DNA of 64,000 bases, taken from contig CM042090.1 in NCBI GenBank assembly GCA_023512835.1, positions 52,377,365 through 52,441,364 on the forward strand. Direction: 5' to 3'. This document shows positions 1 to 11,547 of this stretch, piece after piece; the stretch's first letter is position 1; the number at the start of each line of letters is the position of its first letter. Under the pieces are notes generated by a model. It saw only the letters and a list, made by a program, of their open reading frames with translations. It had not been told where the DNA came from and did not search any database. A program made the position numbers and the translations under genes. Source of the DNA: Taxillus chinensis. Its lineage: Eukaryota; Streptophyta; Magnoliopsida; Santalales; Loranthaceae.

Positions 1-1671
1 AGCTATTTTCTTGAAATCAAAAGTCCCGGCATTGGGTTCCCATAGCATAAATAAGATAATCTGATTTTTGGGGATTTTTCTGAGATGTCTAACCCCACTT
101 TCCAAAAATTCACCACTACGAACTTTTGGGTTTTTCCGAGATTTTACACTAAATCCCAAATTTCACATTTTGAAATAATGGGAATTAATTTTTCTAGTAT
201 TTTTCTTTGAATCCAAATGGGGGGTATTTCGTTATTTACATTGTAACTTAAGTATAATACTTGAGGCATAATGGTTTACAATGTAAATGTCCAGTCACGG
301 TGCGGTTGCCTGCAATGAACACTGTTTCACTTCCACGGATTTGATCTTTGCAGGACTAATGCTACTACGGAACCTCTGTTCCACTCTTGCGGACTGACTA
401 CTACGGAACTACTGTTCCACTCCTGCGGACTGATGCTACGGAACTACTGTTCCACTCCTGCGGACTGACTACTACGGACTACTGATCCGGACCAATTCCT
501 CCGGACTAACTACTCCGGACTACTGATCCGGACTAATTCCTCCGGACTACTGATCCGGACTAATTCCTCCGGACTAACTACTCCGGACTACTGATCCGGA
601 CTAATTCCTCCGGACTACTGATCCGGACTAATTCACTTAGTCCCGGAAAAACACTGTTCACTTAGTCCCGGAAACACTATTCACTTAGTCCCGGAAACAC
701 TGTTCACTTAGTCCCGGAAAAACACTATTCACTTAGTCCCGGAAACACTATTCACTTAGTCCCGGAAAAACACTGTTCACTTAGTCCCGGAAATACTATT
801 CACTTAGTCCCGGAAAAACACTGTTCATCGTCGTTTTTGCCAATTTTCTCAGCTAGAACGGCAACCCAGCAACCCCAAACACTCATAAACACATTTATTT
901 TTATATACACCCCATTACACGTCTTAAATAACTCTAAATTTCATGTAATCAACAAATACCTCTTTTATGCATTTAAATCAAAGATTCAACCAAAAATTGG
1001 GTTTCCCCCAAATCTTAAGGTTCACCCCCAAATTCCATGATTTCACCCAAATTAAGCATGCTAAGCCTACTATGAATCATATAAGGAGTTAGAATCACCT
1101 ACCTGGAAGATTCTTTGCGATCCACGAGCTCCAATCGCCCCAAAATCACCAAGAAAGCTCTTCACGCTCTTCACCTTCTCTCTCTCTCTCTCTCTCTCTT
1201 GCTCAACTTCACGCTCTTCACCTTCTCTCTCTCTCTCTCTCTTGCTCAAACACGCACGCACCAATAATTGGAAATTAAAGAGATAAGGCAGTTCTTAATT
1301 ATATATATACCGTTGCCAATAATTGGCCTCCCAAAGAATAATTGGAAATAATTGGCCTCCCAAAGAATAATTGACCCGAATGCAATAATTGACCTCCCGA
1401 GGTCACGAACTCCAAATTGAGTCAAATTATCGTCAAAACGCTCGAAATAACGAGCACAACACTGTTTAGATATTATCACACTCAAATGACCGCTCAAACG
1501 CAAAGTCAACCAATAAACCCCAAAAAGTCAACAATCGGGTCAAACGGGGCCCCGACTCAAATCGGGCCCAAGTACAGTCAAAATGCTCGCATCGACGGCT
1601 ACACTACCGTCCAGATAGTTACATTCCCACAGAATGACTCTCTCAAAACTACCCAAATACGAGTCTTTACA
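1..1671 (-). repeat. 3' LTR of element A (partial)
   Basis: This matches 8021-9721 almost base for base. On the minus strand it begins TGTAAAGACTCG at 1671, directly next to a purine-rich tract, so this boundary is firm. It contains from right to left a block of repeated AATAATTG motifs, a TATA-like stretch, CT-rich microsatellites at about 1173-1200 and 1224-1242, and three tandem-repeat arrays between 361 and 829. The remaining end lies outside the window, so no target duplication can be checked. Confidence 0.93.
361..829. repeat. Tandem arrays inside the A LTR
   Basis: Three adjacent arrays are visible. The first (about 361-480) repeats a unit of roughly 30 bp around CTACGGAACT and CTGCGGACTGA. 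The second (about 480-630) repeats TACTGATCCGGACTAATTCC, which contains the palindrome TCCGGA. The third (631-829) has eight copies of CACTTAGTCCCGGAAA with a 23-26 bp period. All three reappear in the other LTR at about 8376-8875, so they belong to the element and are not local expansions. Their role is unknown; arrays upstream of an LTR promoter could bind host factors or be plain minisatellites. Confidence 0.9.
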
Positions 1672-1683
1672 TCCTCCCCACCT
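1672..1683 (-). other. Polypurine tract of A
   Basis: Read on the minus strand this is AGGTGGGGAGGA, immediately followed by the TG of the 3' LTR. That is the expected primer site for plus-strand DNA synthesis. Directly upstream is a GAGGACGAAAAGTCC motif that resembles the pol C-terminal coding end found about 280 bp away. Confidence 0.9.
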
Positions 1684-1961
1684 TAGGACTTTTCGTCCTC
1701 GAAAATAAAACACAAGCCCAAAAGACATAGCAAAATCCAAGCTCAAGCACCGCACAACAACAAGACACAAAAAATATGATCATCAACATGATCACCAACC
1801 ACACAGGTGCAATGCAATTCACAACAAGCCAAAAAGGCTCACACGATGCCAGGATGCCAACCAACAAACAACAAGCTAAACCACATCTCAAACAACATAT
1901 GCAAAACAAATGCATAAAACATAACTCATACCTCAGGGAAGGTCCTCACATCCGCCCCACC
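1684..1961 (-). other. 3' untranslated region of A
   Basis: This is non-coding sequence between the pol stop codon and the polypurine tract. No conserved protein is seen. Elements B and I have a region of comparable length (about 280-330 bp) at the same place, each bounded by two related GGACGA-type motifs. Confidence 0.65.
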
Positions 1962-3486
1962 TCAGGACTGATCGTCCTCGAACAGCTCAGGATGAAGAAC
2001 CCGCATCCTGGCTCTCTTTTTTCCCAAGTCTCGCTCCTCCATGCCTCGGTGTCGCCATAACACCCGAACTAGTGGGATCGTCTTGCCTCGCAAGACCTGG
2101 TCCCGCTGTCCAAAATCTGTGCCGGCATCTCAACAACGGCACCATCATCGCCCAAGTCTATCTCGCGATAGTCCAACACATGAGAAGGATCCGGGTGATA
2201 CCGTCGCAACTGAGACACATGGAACACATCATGTACTCGAGCCAACTCCGGTGGCAAAGCTAACCGATAAGCCACTGCGCCCACGGTGGTAACAATCTCA
2301 AATGGCCCCACAAAACGAGGGGAAAGTTTGGATCCACGTCCAAACCTCCGATGCCCTCTACGCGGTGAAACCCGCAAAAATACACGGTCACCCACCTCAA
2401 ACCGCAAAGGTCGACGCCTCGGTCCGCGTAGGACTTCGCCTACTCGCGCTGTTAACATGCGCCGCCGAATCAATCGCACTATCTCTCGTGGTCTCTCGAA
2501 CCATATCGGGACCGAGAACCGCTGTCTCTCCCGTCTGTGCCCAAGACAAGGGTGATCGACAAGGCCGCCCATACGGCCTCATATGGAGCCATCCCAATCG
2601 TGGCCTGATAACCGTTGTTGTAAGAGAACTCCACCAAAGGAAGGTGAGTCTCCCAACAACCTCCAAAATCTAGGACACAGGCACGCAACATATCCTCGAG
2701 TGTCCGAATCGTCCGCTCCGGTCGACCATCCGTCTCAGGGTGAAAGGCCAGACCGAGGTTCACCCTAGTACCCAAGGCTCGCCGCAACCGTCTCCAAAAC
2801 CGAGATGTGAACCTCGCATCCCGATCAGATACAATAGACAATGGGACTCCATGCAACCGCACAATAACATCAATATACCTCTGTCCCAAAGTCCTCACCG
2901 GGTCTGTCTCTCGAATCGGAATAAAATGTGCCGATTTGGTCAACCGGTCGACAACTACCCATATCGTGTCGTGTCCCCTGGAACGAGGAAGTCCAAGGAC
3001 AAAATCCATGGTCACGTGGTCCCATTTCCACTCTGCACCGGCAATGACCGCAACTCACCACCGATCTCGGGTGCTCGCCTTGACCGGCCGACAGTCAAAC
3101 ACCTCCTCACAAAATCAGCAACGGCCTTCTTCGGGCCTGGCCACCAATACTGCCTCCTCACGGCATGGTACATCTTGGTCCCACCAGGATGTACAACTAA
3201 CCTCGACCGGTGAAATTCCCCGAAGAACCTCCTCCTGAAGAGAAGTGGGAACTATCGGGCGACCCCTATACCTCAATATATGCTCGGCATCCTCGGTCCA
3301 ATCGGAAGATGCCTGCCCCGTCCGAATCTTGTCTCCGATGACCTCACAATCAATGTCCCCCAGTTGATCCTCTATGATCCTGGCGCCGCAACTCAGGGAT
3401 TGCGACAACAACACCGAGGGTCCCTCGCCCCTCACCTGGTCACCATTTGCAACCTCATCGCTGCCAACCGACCCATCATCTCCCAT
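1962..3486 (-). pseudogene. A pol: integrase and C-terminal tail
   Basis: The integrase inserts retroelement cDNA into the chromosome. Visible parts in order are a degraded HHCC-type N-terminal zinc region (about 3100-3250), then the catalytic core (2479-3015) with TMDFVLGLP, IVSDRDARF and HPETDGRPER carrying the D, D and E positions, then a C-terminal region with FEIVTTVGAVAYRLALPP, HDVFHVSQLRRY and QILD. The last codons read HPELFEDDQS before a TGA at 1962-1964, a typical chromovirus pol end. At least three frameshifts break it, near 3080, 2480-2560 and 2070, so no intact integrase can be made. Confidence 0.9.
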
Positions 3487-5040
3487 TCTTTAATGGCACA
3501 ATGGGCCACCACGGCCCTGCTTCTTCCTACTCGAGCATCCGCCACCACATTACCCTTCCCAGGGGTATACATCATATCAAACCGAAATGGTGCAGGTACT
3601 CCACCCACCGTCTCGCCTAAGGTTCAGGTCTCGCCGAGAGAAGATATACTACAAGCTCTTGTGGTCCGTATACACCACAAATTTCTCCCCAAGGAGATAA
3701 TGCCGCCACTCTTTAAAGCAAAGATCACTGCAGCCCAACTCCAAATCATGCGTGGGATAGTTCGCTCATGTGGTCTCAACCGCCTAGATCCATAAGCAAT
3801 CACCTGCCGAGTCCGCATCAACACACAACCAAGACCCACCCCGGAAGCATCACAATACACCTCAAAAGGCACACCCTCCCGTGGGAGAATCAAGATAGGT
3901 GCTGAGGTCAATCGTGCCTTCGCTCCATGAAAGCACTCTCACATGCATCGACCAAATGAAAGGAACTCCCTTCCTAGTCAAGTGTGTCATAGGAGCTGCC
4001 AACCGGGAAAAATCCTCCACGAACCTCCGATAATAGCCTGCCAAACCAAGGAAGCTACGAATCTCAAACACATTCGTAGGCCTCTTCCACGACATGATCG
4101 CCTCAATCTTCTCAGGGTCCACTGTGATACCCTCTCGAAGACACCACATGCCCCAAGAAGTGCACTGTTGCAACCAGAAGTCACATTTCGTGAACTTCGC
4201 GTACAACCGATGCTCCCGCAAGGTCTCAACACAACCTGCAAATGCTCCTCATGCTCCCTCTTGGTCGCTGAATAGACCAAGATATCGTCGATGAACACCA
4301 CAACGAACATATCTAAATATGGAGCGAACACCTGGTTCATCAATCCCATAAACACCGCTGGAGCATTCGTGAGCCCAAACGGCATCACAAGCCACTCATA
4401 ATGCCCATAACGACAACCGAACGCGGTCTTAGGGATATCTCGCCTCCCTAACTCTCAATCGATGGTATCCAGACCTCAAGTCTATCTTGGAAAACCATCT
4501 TGCACCTCGAAACCGATCAAACAGGTCATCGATCCTCGGCAATGGATACCGTTCTTCACGATCCACTGGTTCAACTTCCGTAGTCTACACACAACCGAAG
4601 TGAACCATCCGCCTTCTTGGCGAACAACACCTGGAGCGCCCCATGGTGAGCTACTCCGCCCGATAAAGCCTCGTGCCAATAGATCATCTATCCGTCTCTT
4701 GAGCTCTCTAAGCTCGTCGGTGCCATCCTGTAGGCCGCTAACCTGATCGGTGTTGTCCCTGGCAACAACTCGATTAAAACTCTACCTCCCTCACGGGTGG
4801 CAACCGACCAAGTCCTCGGGAAACACATCCGGGAACCGATCTACAATGGGTGGCAAAACAGCCTTCCCCTCTCTCCTCCTGTCAACCAACGTCAAGTCTG
4901 CTAACCGGTGGGTCACATCACCCCACCCATGCCTCAAAGGTCCCAACCTCGCATGCCTCCTCGGTCCACTCACCCACAAAGACACCCCGCGTGCCCTCCT
5001 GGTGTGAGGAACGTCACACGCCGTCGAAAACAATCAATCT
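3487..5040 (-). pseudogene. A pol: reverse transcriptase and RNase H
   Basis: This would copy element RNA into DNA and degrade the RNA strand. The RT fragment with [12 protein letters not shown] and the catalytic box FIDD (4284-4295) is readable, preceded by a linker piece containing VDRFPDVFPEDL near 4800-4830. RNase H is visible at about 3624-3911 with FEVYCDASGVGLGCVLM and AYGSRRLRPHE. Frameshifts near 4700, 4490, 4200-4230 and 3900 split the frame. It belongs to the same lineage as B and M in this window, judged from shared motifs. Confidence 0.9.
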
Positions 5041-5349
5041 TGGCCTCCACGGAGACCAACCAGTCCCATACCCAGGATAACATCAAAATCATCTAACTCC
5101 ATGATATACAAATCACACAACAAGTTAACACCCCCAAGTGTTACCTGGACAAGCACGACAGATACTCTCAAGTATCACAATTCCACCCAAAGGTGAAGCA
5201 ACCATCGAGACCGACTCACTGCTCCCTGGGCTAACTCCAAGCCAACCACCGTAGCATACGAAATAAAAGAATGGGTAGCACCGATCAATCAAAACCGAAC
5301 AAATAGTATGAGAAATGATAATGGTACCTCTCACCACCGAAGGTCCTGC
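5041..5349 (-). pseudogene. A pol: aspartic protease remnant
   Basis: The segment reads PSVVRGTIIISHTICSVLID, aligning with PSVVKGSLLISHTLASVLFD in element B, where DTGAS follows. In A the active-site triad is disrupted immediately after the catalytic Asp (about 5284-5286) by what looks like a 2-base deletion. The polyprotein therefore could not be processed by this copy even if the frame were continuous. Confidence 0.8.
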
Positions 5350-6706
5350 TCTGCCTCGTCCACTGGTGGAACCTCTTGCCTCTCTACCGGTAAGGGCAAA
5401 AGTCCTCCCTCGTGGTCCACTGCCACTAGCCTGGCCCATTGGGGCCTTGCCCCGTCGATCAACATGACCCTGTGCCTCCCGCCGAGGCCGCTGTACCGCA
5501 GTCGCGTCTGCGTGCTCTGTGCCAGGCAGCACCGACCTCCGAGACGGAGCCCCACTCCTCTCGTCCGTGATCTCTCGGACGAGGGCCTACACCGCTGGTT
5601 GAGCTAAGGGTAACACATTCCCTAGCTCCATGCCCCACTTTCCCGCATCGGAAGCAAGTCATCTTTTTCCTTGGCGCTCTCTCGAGACATGCCCGGTCAA
5701 ACCACAACTCCAACAGGTCCCTGGCCTCCTGCTGGGCCGAACTCTCCCGGGGGCCCACCGCCTGGGCCGGAAACCCTCTGCACCGCCTCCTCTCAGCCGA
5801 GGAGCACCGCTCTCCCCACTCGCCTCTTCTTGCTCGGACCTGCCGAACCGCCCGCCCTCGGGGCTCTCGCCGATCCCGACCTCGCTCAATAATGATCGCC
5901 TTGTCGACCGCCTCCCGATAGGCCGGTCAACTGCATCGGTTCCAACTGTCTTTTCAAAGATGGCCTCAAGCCCTGAATGAAGTCCTGCGTCTTCCGGCCT
6001 TCCTTTTCCCAAGACTCCGAGCAAACCGCCCCAAATCGGTGAAGGCCTGCACATACTCCCCCCACACTCATGCTACCCCGCACAAGCTCATAATACTCTC
6101 TACGTCGAGCATACCGCAACGAGCTGGGAAAATACTCCCCAAAGAAGCGCTCAACAAACTCTCTCCAGCTCATCTCGATCGCCATGGACAGCTCTAGTGG
6201 ATTCCCACCACCTGCGTGGGATACCCAACAAATAGTGCGTCGCCACGCGCACCCGCTCCTCATCCGGCACCCCAATCATCTCAAAGATGTCCTCTGTCCA
6301 TCTAATCCAGTCCTCGGCTACCTCCGGCCGCGAACCATCCTCAAAAGTCCTGGGTGCGTGTTTCAAAACTGCGCAGCCCGGTCCCACTCCTCGTCGTGCC
6401 GGCTCTACCACGACCTCCTGCTGGTGCACATCCCGCACCACCCTCGCCTCTTGCTGCTGAGGCCGTGGTGGCCGCCGAGGCTGCTTGTTGCCTCTTCGGC
6501 TCATCCACCTCTCTAGCCATATCCCTCATCGAGCCCTGCATACCCTGCATGGCCTCCTGCAACCGAATCAACACCTGCGTCAAATCAGGTCCCACAACGG
6601 GAGCCGATGACCTGGCTGCGGGCTCTGCTGCCCCCTGGTGCCCCGACTCTATCGTGGGCTCCTCTACCGGACCCTGGCCTCGGACAACCCTCCTCGGTGG
6701 TGCCAT
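5350..6706 (-). pseudogene. A gag (capsid and nucleocapsid)
   Basis: This is the structural protein of the virus-like particle. The likely start is the Met of MAPPRRVV at 6706, followed by a low-complexity N-terminus, then the retrotransposon gag fold with DWIRWTEDIFEMIGVP and YLLGIPRRWW (about 6240-6330), then WREFVERFFGEYFP (about 6140-6180). Two adjacent zinc knuckles follow: CWSCGLTGHVSRER, whose last Cys reads Arg, and CFRCGKVGHGAREC at about 5615-5656. Frameshifts near 6340, 6250, 5890-6050 and 5700 scatter it over all three frames. An Met 20 codons upstream of MAPP exists but falls in leader-like sequence, so I prefer MAPP. Confidence 0.88.
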
Positions 6707-7139
6707 CACACTGGCTACAACAACAAACAACAAAGAACAAACAATCAATACTAGCACTGCTAGCACAAACAGCCATCAAAGGCACAACTGACTTGTAGGT
6801 TCTCACCACACGACCCCCGTAGGTCCATACCATGCATATAGCATCGTGTCACCCCTCAGGGTACACCACAATCAAGTCCTGGCTCTCACGGCCATGTGCC
6901 ATCCTTGGCACCACATACAAGCACATCACACACAAAGACAAGCTAGTGCCCTATATGCACACAATCATACCACTAAGAATGCACCCCATCCCCATGTATG
7001 CTCCTAGGATGATCTAACCGACACCAAAATAACCTAGAATACATGTAAAGACTGCGTTGATCAGGCGCCCTCCCTACGATTTTCCAAGTCACATGGAATC
7101 AATTAACCACCCTTCACTAACCTAGGTCCACTAGACCAT
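6707..7139 (-). other. A leader between PBS and gag
   Basis: This non-coding stretch separates the primer-binding site from the gag start on the minus strand. I see no conserved protein. In retrotransposons such leaders usually carry packaging and dimerisation signals, but no specific element can be recognised here. Confidence 0.7.
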
Positions 7140-7151
7140 GCTCTGATACCA
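7140..7151 (-). other. Primer-binding site of A (initiator-Met tRNA type)
   Basis: The minus strand reads TGGTATCAGAGC three bases inside the 5' LTR end (TGTGACA). This is the standard plant complement to the 3' end of initiator methionine tRNA, the primer for minus-strand cDNA. It fixes the orientation of A and the inner LTR boundary. Confidence 0.93.
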
Positions 7152-7154
7152 ACT

Positions 7155-9721
7155 TGTCACACCCCCGAATTCCAGGGAACCCGGAACCGGGTACATGACT
7201 TCCCCTTGCCCGCACCCGAAAGGTCAAGGGGTTGGTGACTAGCACCAATAGAGACTACACCGCGGGTGCTGTCTCAAATATGCAATCCTGTACAGTCATA
7301 CATCAAGGGTAATCTTGTACTTTCCCATATATCATCATGCATACAAAGAGTCAAACAGTCATACAGACCTCACATCATACAAGATGCAAATACAATCGTC
7401 CACGGACCCATGTCCGGGATATCACATAAAACAATACAGAATATAACGTATCATACATCGAGTAGTGGGCGTCCTCCTGGAAGAAAGTCCTCCACTAGTC
7501 TCGGGTCACACCTGAAAAGGGTAAGCAACAAGTAGGGGTGAGCGACAAGCTCGCAGAGGTGACCCTAACACTCCACATCATGCAATACATATAAGTCTAT
7601 ACTATATGCTCAGTGTACTCGTGCACCGTGTAGTGTGCACAATCATCGAGACTCGGCCGCAACAAACATCGGGACAACTTGTCCACAATCCTCCATGGGA
7701 TCCCGGCTCGGGGCACTCGGCCCTAGCTCCACGAGCTCAACGGCTCAACTCAGGCCTTAGCTTGTCCACAGCGCAATATGCCCGGCCACGGTCGCCACAC
7801 GAGCCTTGCCATCGGTGCATATGCCCGCCACGTCAACCACATAGCACCATTGGTGCATCACGGTGAGAACCCAAACAAGTCACGGAGTCCATGCCCCAAT
7901 ACCTCACACCAACATACTAACATTTGTATGGCATGTCATTCTCGACATTTCCTTTGGAACTGTAGCCGGTCTCCACAAGTAAATCCTCAATCCTTGATTT
8001 ATGAAGGAAGTACCCATAGCAGCTATTTTCTTGAAATCAAAAGTCCCGGCATTGGGTTCCCATAGCATAAATAAGATAATCTGATTTTTGGGGGATTTTT
8101 CCGAGATGTCTAACCCCACTTTCCAAAAATTCACCACTACGAACTTTTGGGTTTTTCCTGAGATTTTACACTAAATCCCAAATTTCACATTTTGAAATAA
8201 TGGGAATTAATTTTTCTAGTATTTTTCTTTGAATCCAAATGGGGGGTATTTCGTTATTTACATTGTAACTTAAGTATAATACTTGAGGCATAATGGTTTA
8301 CAATGTAAATGTCCAGGTGCGGGCGGTTACCGCAGTGAACACTGTTTCACTTCCACGGATTTGATGTCTGGACTAATGCTACGGAACTCATTGTTCCACT
8401 CTTGCGGATCGACTACTACGGAACTCATGTTCCACTCTTGCGGACCGACTACTACGGACTCTTGTTCCACTCCTGCGGACCGATGCTACGGAACTATTGT
8501 TCCACTCCTGCGGACCGACTACTACGGACTACGATCCGGACCAATTCCTCCCGGACTAACTACTCCGGACTCTGATCCGGACTAATTCCTCCGGACTACT
8601 GATCCGGACTAATTCCTCCGGACTAACTACTCCGGACTACTGATCCGGACTAATTCCTCCGGACTACTGATCCGGACTAATTCACTTAGTCCCGGAAAAA
8701 CACTGTTCACTTAGTCCCGGAAACACTATTCACTTAGTCCCGAAACACTGTTCACTTAGTCCCGGAAAAACACTATTCACTTAGTCCCGGAAACACTATT
8801 CACTTAGTCCCAGGAAAAACACTGGTTCACTTAGTCCCGGAAATACTATTCACTTAGTCCCGGGAAAACACCGTTCATCGTCGTTTTTGCCAATTTTCTC
8901 GGCTAGAACGGCAACCCAAAGAACCCCAAACACTCATAAACACATTTATTTTTATATACACCCCATTACACGTCTTAAATAACTCTAAATTTCATGTAAT
9001 CAACAAAATACCTCTTTTATGCATTTAAATCGAAGATTCAACCAAAAATTGGGTTTCCCCAAATCTTAAGGTTCACCCCCAAATTCCATGATTTCACCCA
9101 AATTAAGCATGCTAAGCCTACTATGAATCATATAAGGAGTTAGAATCACCTACCTGGAAGATTCTTTGCGATCCACGAGCTCCAATCGCCCCAAAATCAC
9201 CAAGAAAGCTCTTCACGCTCTTCACCTTCTCTCTCTCTCTCTCTCTTGCTCAACTTCACGCTCTTCACCTTCTCTCTCTCTCTCTCTCTCTTGCTCAAAC
9301 ACGCACGCACCAATAATTGGAAATTAAAGAGATAAGGCAGTTCTTAATTATATATATACCGTTGCCAATAATTGGCCTCCCAAAGAATAATTGGAAATAA
9401 TTGGCCTCCCAATGAATAATTGACCCGAATGCAATAATTGACCTCCCGAGGTCACGAACTCCAAATTGAGTCAAATTATCGTCAAAACGCTCGAAATAAC
9501 GAGCACAACACTGTTTAGATATTATCACACTCAAATGACTGCTCAAACGCAAAGTCAACCAATAAACCCCAAAAAGTCAACAATCGGGTCAAACGGGGCC
9601 CCGACTCGAAATCGGGCCCAAGTACAGTCAAAATGCTCGCATCGACGGCTACACTACCGTCCAGATAGTTACATTCCCACAGAATGACTCTCTCAAAACT
9701 ACCCAAATACGAGTCTTTACA
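7155..9721 (-). repeat. 5' LTR of element A (complete, 2567 bp)
   Basis: The plus strand runs from TGTCACACCCCC to GTCTTTACA, so on the minus strand the LTR opens TGTAAAGAC and closes GGTGTGACA. The PBS lies just inside. It carries the same arrays and CT microsatellites as the partial copy at the left edge. Small indels distinguish the copies, mainly between 8320 and 8580. The base block following 9721 is CTCTA, the expected target duplication, whose partner lies outside the window. Confidence 0.95.
9345..9442 (-). promoter_or_regulatory. Putative A LTR promoter with AATAATTG repeats
   Basis: On the minus strand an AT stretch TATATATAATTA (9345-9358) lies downstream of six or so closely spaced CAATTATT motifs, several in the palindromic form CCAATAATTGG. 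The next downstream sequence is the GA-rich microsatellite. Placement between the LTR start and the GA tract is as expected for a U3 promoter. CAATTATT cores resemble homeodomain targets (inference). Confidence 0.5.
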
Positions 9722-10128
9722 CTCTACACACCCTCATCCCCATGGGCCATGAGGTACTCAAGCAACATTTTACATTGAAACACACAGATAAATCACAAAA
9801 GCACACAGCAGCAATTCATAGCAGCAAGTCTCATAGAAAATCACCGAATTTCACAAAGAACAAGTTTCAAAGAACACGAGCATGTCTAATCACGATACTC
9901 ATACTGAAATTAAACTAGTGCCCTAATGCCAATGCATGTATGCACCCTCAACCTGAATGCAAATGCCCTACTCCTTGGTCTAACTACCCCCGAGTACACC
10001 CCAGAAAATCAGATAGGACCACGTTGATCAGGCGTGTCCTATACTGCCTCCTAAGAGTCTCAGAAGCAGCCATGCCTCCCCACTATCCTAGGTCCACCAG
10101 ACCATGAACTATCGCTCTGATACCATAT
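9722..10128 (-). other. Leader of element J, interrupted by A
   Basis: This non-coding block lies between J's PBS and A's 5' LTR. It resembles the leader of A in layout, including a GGTCCACCAGACCATG segment close to the PBS. J's gag and pol would continue on the far side of A, left of the window. Confidence 0.7.
10111..10125 (-). other. Primer-binding site of J (initiator-Met type)
   Basis: The minus strand reads TGGTATCAGAGCGAT, starting three bases inside the LTR end. It shows that the neighbouring LTR at 10129-12111 is a 5' LTR of a minus-strand element. Confidence 0.88.
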
Positions 10129-11494
10129 TGTCACGCCCCAATTTCCTTCCACTTGGAAATGAGTAGTGACTACCCATGCCCGCACCCGAAGGGACAAGGG
10201 GTTGGTGCAAGCACCTTAAAAGGACTTCTAGCACGGGTGCTGTCCCAAACCTGCACAATCGGGCCGACATGCCAAGGGGCATGCTCCTGCTCCCAAACCA
10301 TGCATACAAACACAAATTGAATGACAACATCTCATTTTATTTCATTTCAAAGACTAAATGTTTATTATAACCCAGTCGGGGAAAAACCCCCTATGAAGCC
10401 AAGTGTCTTGTTACAAATAAAACCAAACCCAATTCCAAACACATAAAACCATAGTACAACAAAGGGAATAACATAAAACTCCCGGCCTCGGGGGCCTAGC
10501 TCCTCGGCCTTCACCTACCGCCTACTAAACCCTGCAAAAGAACACGGTTTATAGGAGGGGTGAGCAAACCATAGCTCAGTAGGGATCCGGTCTCCCCGGA
10601 CCCGTCCCGTTCTACAACATGCATGATATGTGTATGCTTGTGCTCGTGTCGTGCCTAAGGCTAAAGCAAGCAAACATCACCCAGGAAACACTCTTTACCC
10701 GAACCCGCACCGAAGGGCGAGAGGACACCCCGCCACCACGGCGACATGACATACCACATCCAGGCGAATGTTGCATGGACACCAATGCAACATTTTCCAC
10801 CCGAGTCGAGATATGGTCAACCACCTCCTCGGGCGCCATACCTACCCTCGAGAATGGGTGTAGACTTAGCCCACCGTCGTGGGTGCTACACCGAGACTCG
10901 GGACCACGTCCTGGCCAAATCTCAAAGGGGTCCAGCTATTGTGCCTGGCCCATATCTCGGCTCGGTCTCAAACAGATCAACGAACAAAGATAGCATTACA
11001 TCTCAACATGTAAACTCAGACAAAGATTTACACTTTATCTCGGATGGACCAACATGGTCGGATACAAGCCACACACATCAGCCTCATAGGCTTAAAATCA
11101 AATACAAGTACACACCAGCACGGGTATATCATCGGACACCCATATACAAGGTCTCACAGGCATTATATTAAATACATGGCATGCAGGCCTCACGGACATT
11201 TTATCAAACACATGGTGTGCAGACCTCTTAGACATTTCATCAAACACATAGTGTGCATAAACAAACCCAGAAAATCCTCAGGCCAAATTCAACATCAAAA
11301 TCAACAGAACATGCCACTGAAGGCCAACATCCATATAGGAGATCACACCTATATGGATTTACATATATATATATAGGCGGATAACCTAGAACAGAGGAGT
11401 CAGGAAGAACATGAATCCCTACCTCAGGCTTTCGTCCTAACCTCCACGCTAGACAGCTCCCAACGACGCGAACCACCACGGCAACTGCCCGGAT

Positions 11495-11547
<53 letters not shown>

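Larger units (their letters stand above)
1..9721 (-). mobile_element. Element A: Tekay-like Ty3/gypsy retrotransposon (left end outside window)
   Basis: Two copies of one long repeat, 1-1671 and 7155-9721, flank an interior that encodes gag, protease, RT, RNase H and integrase on the minus strand, so the right copy is the 5' LTR. Window base 1 corresponds to base 8021, so about 866 bp of the 3' LTR lies off the left edge. The interior is about 5.5 kb, and the full element would be about 10.6 kb. The PBS complements initiator-Met tRNA. The pol ends in a chromovirus-style tail after integrase, and the long LTRs fit the Tekay/Del lineage (inference). The two LTRs look nearly identical by eye, suggesting recent insertion, yet the coding region carries many frameshifts. 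It interrupts the leader of element J. Confidence 0.93.

Noticed and set aside
631..829. Regular 23-26 bp repeats that could look like a CRISPR array
   Set aside because: The units are tandem with no unique spacers, recur in both LTRs of one retrotransposon, and the genome is a plant.
837..1040. Short plus-strand frame in the A LTR
   Set aside because: It is on the strand opposite to the element's transcription, AT-rich, broken in the other LTR copy, and has no recognisable domain.
1070..1264. Arg/Glu-repeat peptide frame over the CT microsatellite (also at 11240-11596, 35917-36261, 56232-56456)
   Set aside because: These frames exist only because CT/GA repeats lack stops; they lie in LTRs and have no counterpart domain.
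2072..2768. Plus-strand frames of 60-120 codons across A and B pol
   Set aside because: They are antisense shadows of the minus-strand integrase and RT, whose domains are clear.
7140..7151. tRNA-like sequences at PBS sites as tRNA genes
   Set aside because: Only 12-20 bases complementary to tRNA 3' ends are present, with no cloverleaf.
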